DNA of 20,013 bases from Candidatus Hydrogenedentes bacterium UBA2224 (GTDB taxonomy: Bacteria > Hydrogenedentota > Hydrogenedentia > Hydrogenedentales > SLHB01), in NCBI GenBank assembly GCA_002348185.1, contig DDYW01000200.1, positions 36,078 to 56,090 on the forward strand, written 5' to 3'. The notes beneath the pieces are model-generated. The model did not search any database. It was given only the letters and a program-made list of their open reading frames with translations, and had not been told where the DNA came from. Numbering within the stretch: the first letter of the stretch is position 1; each line of letters starts with the position of its first letter. The translations under genes were made by a program, and so were the position numbers. Shown here piece after piece: positions 17,001 to 20,013 of this stretch.

Positions 17001-17035
17001 ACGGCCAACACGAGGTTGAGGTGGAGGTCGACTGA
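8069..17035 (+). CDS. ndvB: Cyclic β-1,2-glucan synthase (GT84, GH189-like, GH94)
   Basis: This 2988-residue inner-membrane enzyme makes cyclic β-1,2-glucan from UDP-glucose for the periplasm, as NdvB/ChvB/Cgs do (usually about 2800 residues). An N-terminal region (about 85-450) includes WLLDNFYVIEEQIRTARRH. TM segments lie at about 468-530, 877-965 and 1012-1055. The GT84 domain between them has DTD (687-689), HDLLE (799-803) and RRRRWVRGDWQ (831-841). A glycoamylase-like cyclisation domain (about 1090-1670) has NWYDT (1154-1158), YNVGEHRLDKGYY (1434-1446) and MTHHEGMS (1630-1637). Two β-supersandwich parts (from about 1690 and 2184) and the GH94 phosphorylase barrel follow, with GDWNDGM near 2664-2670 holding the catalytic Asp; this domain trims chain length. 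No frameshift is seen. The start is uncertain: TAA lies two codons upstream, TTG 8069 has GGAAG directly adjacent, and GTG 8168 or GTG 8195 are alternatives. Confidence 0.95.
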   Translation: MLTEDPGRADTTYPLYCLPSPFGPIKLYASVAAVLRIETHGDVTALLGPPPRIKQRLERLVNWYQTNDPNGQLQRSTDEQPLRAEIYSISQLEHHATMLAGLHELATGVAPGRLLPRLEENERILVRTYDLLTAAVEKDRGIVPAAEWLLDNFYVIEEQIRTARRHFPPSYGRSLPRLGKGALAGYPRVYSIAMELISHVDGGVDVAGLSAFLASYQAINPLTLGELWAVPIMLRLGLIENLRRVAARLSASLRDRGLATDWGERMVSVVEQNPSDLILVLADMARANPPLSSAFLAELTRHLHGQSPHFAFAQSWLEHRVSEQNMNIAHLVKMESQAQAIDQVSIGNTITSLRLLSLIDWRDFVESQSTVEQTLRDEPSGVYANMDFATRDLYRHAVEEIARHSKLSENEVAQKAIGLAKAAFELPDRRKAHVGYYLMDKGRVALEQAAGLRSSPRGAFVKGVRRFPLFFYLSGMAVLTACIAAVLLEWAVQGGLQPRILALLSVPVLICAGQLAVSIVNWLVTVYIGPRPLPRMNFRHGIPPEHRTMVVVPTMLLNPTAIDELLEQLEFRYLANRDSNLHYALLTDLIDAPQATMPGDEELVRHAREGIESLNRKYEHDRPDIFFLFHRPRLWNKHDGVWMGYERKRGKLKEFTALLRGGSRECFQEIAGEGTILPQVRYVITLDTDTELPRDAARGLVEAMGHPLNRPVFDRERGRVIDGYGIIQPRVSISLPSASRSWYVRLLAADSGLDPYTRAVSDIYQDLFGEGSFIGKGIYDVDAFHRACACFPDNAILSHDLLESAYVRSALLSDVELYEDYPSRYFADMSRRRRWVRGDWQIVGWLLPRVPGPDAKWRPNPISGLSKWKIFDNLRRSLVPPAMLLLLLFAWLLPWLWLSAGATILVVSVLALPPILSTAGDLVHKPRGLPWWVHLRALAPGIVQQAGQILFVLAFIPYEAYVSLDSIARTLTRVIWKRRKLLEWTTSSDAKLAAHTDLWGHFRSMWVEPSIAAIVLALVIVARRDGLPVSAPFLGLWVVSPMIAWWLSRPIPTREPQLSDEQIAFLRKLARRTWAYFEAFVTTDENWLPPDNFQEHPATRIASRTSPTNIGAALLASLSAYDFGYQSAAQLLQRTEKTLATMGRLERHRGHFYNWYDTHSLQALPPRYISTIDSGNLAGHLLVMRSGLLELLDTKILPPRVFCGVQDTAWVLFDLIRGFIEALEPGGDPLPAKEALRKVERLEAELRDPPGNLSTSFLLLQRLADWASDLGQINGLDAESQTWARALERCVVEHRDDIAHLAPWALLPPLPENLRQRGSPGPVNRLDELREALEQLENVPTLRQVAALRHSFLPLLDGLLAECRSPDSGGDASLEDSEVSAWLTNLRRAILDASHQALERIRVLEDAAVRCHEFSDMDFSFLFDSARRLLSIGYNVGEHRLDKGYYDLLASEARLASFYAISQGQLSQEHWFALGRLLTTSRGAPALLSWSGSMFEYLMPLLVMPTYENTLLNQTYKAVVRRQIDYGKQRGVPWGISESGFNAWDVHLDYQYRAFGVPGLGLKRGLAEDVVVAPYATVMALMVAPEAACRNLERLAAEGRQGRYGFYEAIDYTPSRLPLGVSSATIRSFMTHHEGMSLLSLAYLLLDQPMQRRFQADPTLKAAGLLLQERIPKTTGPIFPHAVEASVTRTVPAEAEGTVRVLTDPGSPVPQVHLLSNGRYHVMVSNAGGGYSRWRDLAVTRWREDPTRDCWGSFCYLRDLDTGRFWSIGYQPTLQASKSYEAIFAQGKAEFRRRDDDIETHTEISVSPEDDIELRRITITNRSDRPRTIELTSYAEIVLAPDGQDVAHPAFSNLFVQTELVRSRQAIFCTRRARSAEERPPWMVHLMTVQGDASDEMSFETDRMKFVGRGRTLAWPAAMASDGRLSDSEGAVLDPVASIRQAVCIQPDETARIDLVTGVAETREATAALLDKYHDPRLADRVFDLAWTHSNAELHHLNAMEAEAQMYGRLASSVIYASALYRSSSSILVRNKRGQSGLWGYGISGDLPIVLVRIRDREKLDLVRQAVQAHAYWRMKGLNVDLVIWNEDDSVYRQELHDTILNLIAASSEAVMVDNPGGVFVRRAEQIAEEDRVLLQAVARVVLVDTAGTLPEQVDRRGRVPAPPATFKPVRRQANPAPAEMPKYDLSFFNGLGGFTHDGREYIMILHPGENTPLPWVNVIANPQFGTVVSESESVYTWAENSHDFRLTPWSNDPVSAGGGEALYIRDEETGRVWSPSPQPARGGMSYVARHGFGYSIFEYQEDGVASELTLYVAMDASVKFARLKIVNRSGRFRRFSVTAYWELVLGESRDKTLMHVVTGIDPITGAVFARNAYNLDFGGRVVFADTSESTRTITADRTEFLGRNGSPANPAALNRVRLSGRVGAGFDPCAAIQVPVDLEDGQEREIVFTLGTAESEEQARQLIQQTRGVSGAQRALEGVWQYWSRALGVLYVETPDQAVNFLANGWLMYQTLSCRMWARTGFYQSGGAYGFRDQLQDAMALVHAEPLLLREHLLRAAARQFHEGDVQHWWHPPSGRGVRTHCSDDYLWLPYATCRYVTATGDTGVLEERVPFLNGRPVRPEEDSYYDLPQLSDEVESLYEHCVRAINNGLRFGVHGLPLMGSGDWNDGMNLVGEKGKGESVWLGFFLYDVLTRFAELARRHGDGAFADKCMAEAGRLRLHIEDSAWDGQWYLRAFFDNGEPLGSAENAECQIDSIPQSWSVLSRAGEQGRVQSAMDSVDRRLVRRDAQLVQLFDPPFDKSELNPGYVKGYIPGVRENGGQYTHAAIWAAMAFAAMEDTDTHECRRAWELFSMLNPIAHGASSENMQIYKVEPYVLAADVYAAPPHTGRGGWTWYTGSSGWMYRLITESLLGMELQADILRFNPCLPPQWQTFKIHYRYRETLYNITVRNAGGGKSVNRVVADGVEEADKAVRLVDDHGQHEVEVEVD

Positions 17036-17546
17036 GGGTGTTTTTTCCAATGACTTGAAGTCGTTTCATAGAACAGGGAAATCGAAGCTTTCCCTTGCAG
17101 GAAATCCAACCGGGAGTATTTGACGCGTGTTCAAGGTCTCAGGGGCAAAGTGACGGCAGGGCCTGGGTAACGAATGCCGCCTCCACGTCTGGCGAGGAGC
17201 GCCCTGCTGTGAACGGGCTGCCTCCCGGGAAATCCCCCGAAATCCGTCATTGACGTTTGCCCGCACCGTGCTATGGCTGACTTTCGCGCCACGCGCGAGA
17301 CTCCCTGCAGAAGTCGGATAGTTCCGGCCCGCCGGCACTTACGGGTATAGGCCCGGGAAGTCTATCCGCCCCCCAGCATGACGCTGGTGCCCTGCGGTCG
17401 ACCAGTCTCCTCTGTCGGCCTGCACAGAATAATTGCCAAAGCTTATTCAAAACGTTGCCGTAACTTTGTAACGGGCAGGTACCCTTTAGCTATGAAGGTG
17501 CAGAGGGATATTGTCCACGGCACTCTCTGGCCTATGGAGGAATGAA
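17036..17546. other. 511-bp non-coding region between the glucan synthase and receiver genes
   Basis: No convincing gene is seen on either strand. A run of six T (17041-17046) follows the glucan synthase stop; only a weak 5-bp stem (AACAC with GTGTT) could precede it. A perfect 7-bp hairpin, AGGGAAA (17075-17081) with TTTCCCT (17089-17095), has a 7-nt loop and no T-tract. The rightmost 120 nt should hold the promoter of the receiver gene, but no pair of boxes is good enough to call. Confidence 0.5.
17075..17095 (+). repeat. Perfect inverted repeat (hairpin) downstream of the glucan synthase gene
   Basis: AGGGAAA and TTTCCCT pair perfectly over 7 bp around the 7-nt loop TCGAAGC. It lies 40 nt after the glucan synthase stop. 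It may protect the mRNA 3' end or be a dispersed intergenic repeat; no T-tract follows on either strand. Confidence 0.4.
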
Positions 17547-17999
17547 TTGAAAACGGACATAGAAGCAGACATTCTCGTTGTGGAAGACAACGACAGTGAA
17601 CGTGAGTCCATCGTGGAGGCGCTGCAAGCTTCCATACAAGACGTCAATCTTCTGGCCGTCAGTGATGGCGAGCAGGCGCTGGACTATCTCTTCAAGCGCG
17701 GCGTATGGAAAGACCGCGCCGGGAACGCCCCCCCCAAGCTGATACTTCTCGATTTGGCTATGCCGGGAGCGGACGGCTTCTCGGTGCTCGGACAGGTACG
17801 GTCGCTCGAGCCCGAAGAGGCACTTACACTCACGCCCGTGGTTATTTTTACAGATTCCCAGGCCACTGGCGACATCACAGAAAGCTATCGCTGCGGGGCA
17901 AACAGCTACATCATGAAACCCCTGAGTTTCCCCGGTTTTCGAACGATCGTAGAGACCATCGGTCAGTACTGGATGATGCATAACCAAGTGGGCGTCTAG
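17547..17999 (+). CDS. Stand-alone response regulator receiver protein (CheY/Rcp1-like)
   Basis: A 150-residue single-domain receiver that accepts a phosphoryl group from a histidine kinase and has no output domain. Seen: acidic Mg-binding pair E13-D14 in ILVVEDND, phospho-acceptor D69 in LILLDLAMPGADG, switch T102 in VVIFTDS, and K124-P125 in YIMKPL. The long α2-β3 segment with YLFKRG (48-53) and the FPGF end are typical of the Rcp1 branch that often serves phytochrome-like or hybrid kinases. I chose TTG 17547 because GGAGG lies 6 nt upstream; the frame is open to 17511 but that adds residues unlike the family. No kinase gene is in view, so the partner is elsewhere. The next gene is about 90-200 bp downstream on the same strand. 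Confidence 0.9.
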   Translation: MKTDIEADILVVEDNDSERESIVEALQASIQDVNLLAVSDGEQALDYLFKRGVWKDRAGNAPPKLILLDLAMPGADGFSVLGQVRSLEPEEALTLTPVVIFTDSQATGDITESYRCGANSYIMKPLSFPGFRTIVETIGQYWMMHNQVGV

Positions 18000-18091
18000 G
18001 CCGAGAGGCAATTCGCGCCCAAGACGCCAACGTGCAGAGACCGGTGCAGCTAAAGCGGCGTACACGTTGCCGCCCATTCCCGCAACGAGCA

Positions 18092-18205
18092 ATGACACAG
18101 TGGCAAGAAGTATTCGCATCAGTGGAAGTGTTTCCGCAGGGCCTCGCGGCAGAACTCGATGGAGTGGATAGAATGGTCGTCATCAAACGGAGGCATATGC
18201 CATGA
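18092..18205 (+). CDS. Possible 37-residue ORF overlapping the next gene by ATGA
   Basis: ATG at 18092 opens 37 codons (MTQWQEVFASVEVF, then a short charged tail ending RRHMP). Its TGA (18203-18205) overlaps the ATG of the following gene (18202-18204) in an ATGA junction, the classic arrangement for translational coupling. It also contains that gene's GGAGG ribosome site. No strong ribosome site precedes its own ATG, and no family is recognised. It is either a real small upstream gene or a chance frame in the leader. Confidence 0.3.
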   Translation: MTQWQEVFASVEVFPQGLAAELDGVDRMVVIKRRHMP

Positions 18206-18486
18206 GGAAAGAGGGGGCGCGAGATAAGCTCAGGAAGCGAGTGGCATCCATGAAGGAGGAGAGAGTCACGCAACTGCTGGCATGGATGCGGAGCAAGCGC
18301 CCAGGCCGTTTCAGAAGGAAACAGACGCCCCTGAATGAGTTCAAGGGCAACCTGGAATCCATGACGAATAAGGAAGTCGAGGAAATGCTGGAAGATACAC
18401 GGAAAAGGCGCCCGGGCCATCTGGCTTCACTCATGCAACTGCCCACATTGGCGCTTCGTGCGATCGTAAAGAAGGTCCGCGAGTAA
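18202..18486 (+). CDS. Uncharacterised basic protein made of a tandem 37-residue duplication
   Basis: This 94-residue, strongly basic, helix-prone protein has no signal peptide or membrane segment. Two copies of one unit are offset by 37 residues: S16-M17, V22-x(3)-L26, R30-x(2)-R33-P34-G35 in the first and S53-M54, V59-x(3)-L63, R67-x(2)-R70-P71-G72 in the second. Each unit reads as an amphipathic helix ending in an R-x-x-R-P-G turn; a hydrophobic helix (about 75-90) closes the protein. The ATG at 18202 follows GGAGG with an 8-nt spacer. dnaK starts 95 bp downstream on the same strand. I recognise no family. Basic charge and repeats would suit nucleic acid or partner-protein binding, but that is speculation. 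Confidence 0.7.
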   Translation: MRKEGARDKLRKRVASMKEERVTQLLAWMRSKRPGRFRRKQTPLNEFKGNLESMTNKEVEEMLEDTRKRRPGHLASLMQLPTLALRAIVKKVRE

Positions 18487-18581
18487 CACGCGGAGAAAAG
18501 GCCCAGCCGATACCGCCGGATACGAATGGCATAGCAGCACATAGGAAGCGGATAAAGCGAATCAGTCAGGAGAACCAAAGT

Positions 18582-20013
18582 ATGAGTAAGGTCATTGGAA
18601 TTGACTTGGGCACGACCAACTCTTGCGTCGCCGTGATAGAGAATGGGGAACCGGTCGTTATCGCCAACGCGGAAGGAAGCCGCACCACGCCTTCGGTGGT
18701 CGCTTTCACCAAGAATGGGGAACGCCTGGTGGGAACAGTGGCCAAGCGACAGGCTGTCACCAATCCGCAGAACACCGTGTTCTCGATCAAGCGGTTCATG
18801 GGACGGCGCCATTCCGAGGTGGCGGCGGAAGAAAAGCTCGTGCCGTATGAGATCACCGAAGGCGCCAACGGTGATTGCCAGATCAAAGTCCAGGGGAAAA
18901 TGTATCGTCCGCCCGAAATTTCAGCGCTGATTCTCCGCAAAATGAAAGATACCGCCGAGTTGTACCTGGGCGAAACCGTGAGTCAGGCCGTGATCACCGT
19001 GCCCGCCTATTTCAACGATTCTCAGCGGCAAGCTACTAAGGACGCCGGCCACATCGCGGGACTCGAAGTGCTGCGCATCATCAACGAACCCACGGCTGCA
19101 GCCCTCGCTTATGGCCTCGACAAGAAAAAGAACCAGAAGATCGCCGTGTATGATCTGGGGGGCGGGACGTTCGACATCTCCATCCTTACCATCGGCGACG
19201 ACAGCTTCGAGGTCCTTAGCACAAACGGCGATACGCACCTTGGCGGCGACGATTTCGACCAGTGCGTCGTTAACCATCTTGCTGAGGAATTCTTGAGAGA
19301 CCAAGGTATTGACCTTCGCAAAGATCCTATGGCGCTTCAGCGCCTTAAGGAAGCGGCAGAAAAGGCAAAGTGCGAACTCTCCAGTACCATGACCACGGAC
19401 GTCAACCTGCCGTTTGTCACTGCGGACGCCTCCGGCCCAAAACACATGAACTATACGATCACGCGGGCCAAACTCGAGCAGCTCTGCGACGGCTTGCTTC
19501 AGCGGACAAAGAACCCCTGCTCCTCCGCCCTCGAAGATGCCGGTATTTCCGCCGCACAAATCGGCGAGGTCATCCTTGTCGGCGGCATGACGCGCATGCC
19601 CGCCGTCGCTCAAATCGTCAAGGAGCTCTTCAATAAGGAGCCGCACCGCGGTGTGAATCCCGATGAAATCGTGGCCACTGGCGCGGCCATCCAGGCGGGC
19701 GTGCTTGCAGGCGAGGTGAAAAACGTGCTTCTCCTGGACGTTACCCCGCTCGCGCTCGGTATCGAGACCCTCGGCGGTGTCTGCAGCAAGCTAATCGAGC
19801 GAAATACCACCATTCCAGTGTCCAAACGCCAGACGTTTTCCACCGCTGCCGACAGCCAGACCGCGGTCACGATCCACGTGCTGCAGGGCGAACGCGAACT
19901 CGCACGTGACAACCGCACCCTCGGGCGCTTCGACCTTCTCGGGATCCTACCCGCGCCACGCGGCATCCCGCAGATCGAAGTCTCGTTTGACATCGACGCG
20001 AACGGCATCGTGC
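18582..20013 (+). CDS. dnaK: Molecular chaperone DnaK (Hsp70), 3' end beyond the window
   Basis: The first 477 codons of the Hsp70 chaperone, an ATP-dependent holdase/foldase working with DnaJ and GrpE in the cytoplasm. Seen: the phosphate-1 loop GIDLGTTNSCVAV (from residue 6), ITVPAYFNDSQRQATKDAG (about 142-160), NEPTAAALAYGLDKK (about 168-182), DLGGGTFDISIL (about 191-202), ILVGGMTRMPAV (about 331-342), the interdomain linker VLLLDVTPLALGIET (about 383-397), and the start of the substrate-binding β-domain with RNTTIP. The sequence is cut before the lid. ATG 18582 has AGGAG 9 nt upstream. No CIRCE operator is visible in the 95-bp gap before it, nor are grpE or dnaJ on this side. Substrate-binding-domain residues LLGILPAPRGIPQIEV match DnaK rather than HscA. 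Confidence 0.97.
   Translation, partial: MSKVIGIDLGTTNSCVAVIENGEPVVIANAEGSRTTPSVVAFTKNGERLVGTVAKRQAVTNPQNTVFSIKRFMGRRHSEVAAEEKLVPYEITEGANGDCQIKVQGKMYRPPEISALILRKMKDTAELYLGETVSQAVITVPAYFNDSQRQATKDAGHIAGLEVLRIINEPTAAALAYGLDKKKNQKIAVYDLGGGTFDISILTIGDDSFEVLSTNGDTHLGGDDFDQCVVNHLAEEFLRDQGIDLRKDPMALQRLKEAAEKAKCELSSTMTTDVNLPFVTADASGPKHMNYTITRAKLEQLCDGLLQRTKNPCSSALEDAGISAAQIGEVILVGGMTRMPAVAQIVKELFNKEPHRGVNPDEIVATGAAIQAGVLAGEVKNVLLLDVTPLALGIETLGGVCSKLIERNTTIPVSKRQTFSTAADSQTAVTIHVLQGERELARDNRTLGRFDLLGILPAPRGIPQIEVSFDIDANGIV

Noticed and set aside
17066..17338. 90-codon minus-strand ORF in the gap after the glucan synthase
   Set aside because: No ribosome site, biased Arg/Ser/Pro composition and no family resemblance.
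17532..18119. Minus-strand ORF starting MRILLATVSLLVAGMGG, like a signal peptide
   Set aside because: Only the first 40 codons lie outside the receiver gene; the rest is antisense to a well-conserved receiver. No ribosome site precedes the ATG.
1..20013. CRISPR array, insertion sequence or complete tRNA/rRNA gene
   Set aside because: I found no regularly spaced repeats, no transposase gene with terminal repeats, and no complete RNA gene; only the 24-nt tRNA 3' end at 2055-2078 is supported.

Overview
This is a bacterial chromosomal window of fairly high G+C content. It uses the ordinary genetic code: TGA ends several intact genes, and TTG is a frequent start codon. The mix of a secreted β-propeller/dockerin-like/BACON protein, a very large cyclic β-1,2-glucan synthase, a lone receiver protein and DnaK suggests an environmental bacterium of the Planctomycetes or Hydrogenedentota type. 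That placement is an inference from protein style; no rRNA or other marker gene is present.

Layout. (1) 82-1891, minus strand: a DmeF-type Co/Ni efflux transporter and an NAD(P)H-dependent FMN reductase, the latter behind a plausible sigma70 promoter. (2) 2003-2540: a small mosaic scar. It holds an intrinsic terminator, the last 24 nt of a tRNA gene (both minus strand), and a short plus-strand ORF whose end resembles the C-terminal tail of tyrosine recombinases. I read this as an attachment-site scar of an integrative element. (3) 2541-4667, minus: a 708-residue protein made of the C-terminal half of a DUF1998 helicase plus a C-terminal Vsr/DUF559-like nuclease domain. The helicase ATPase half is missing, so it is probably a defence-gene remnant or a derived stand-alone protein. 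(4) 4691-7823, plus: one secreted multidomain protein (about seven propeller-type repeats, two dockerin-like EF-hands, calcium-binding linkers, four BACON-like repeats), split by a single in-frame TGA at 6006. (5) 7891-8016: a 41-residue pentapeptide-repeat ORF. (6) 8069-17035: a 2988-residue cyclic β-1,2-glucan synthase with GT84, GH189-like and GH94 modules. (7) 17036-17546: a non-coding gap. (8) 17547-20013, plus: a stand-alone CheY/Rcp1-like receiver, a possible 37-residue ORF overlapping by ATGA a 94-residue protein made of a tandem 37-residue duplication, and dnaK, cut by the right edge of the window.

How the genes fit together. The left block is metal and redox stress defence. Region 2-3 looks like the worn end of a mobile or defence island. 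The centre is envelope and extracellular biology: a secreted adhesin-like or scaffold protein, and periplasmic cyclic glucan synthesis. The right block is signalling and protein quality control. The best leads are the tRNA/att scar beside the helicase-less DUF1998-nuclease protein, the single TGA splitting an otherwise continuous gene, and the uncharacterised duplicated small protein between the receiver and dnaK.
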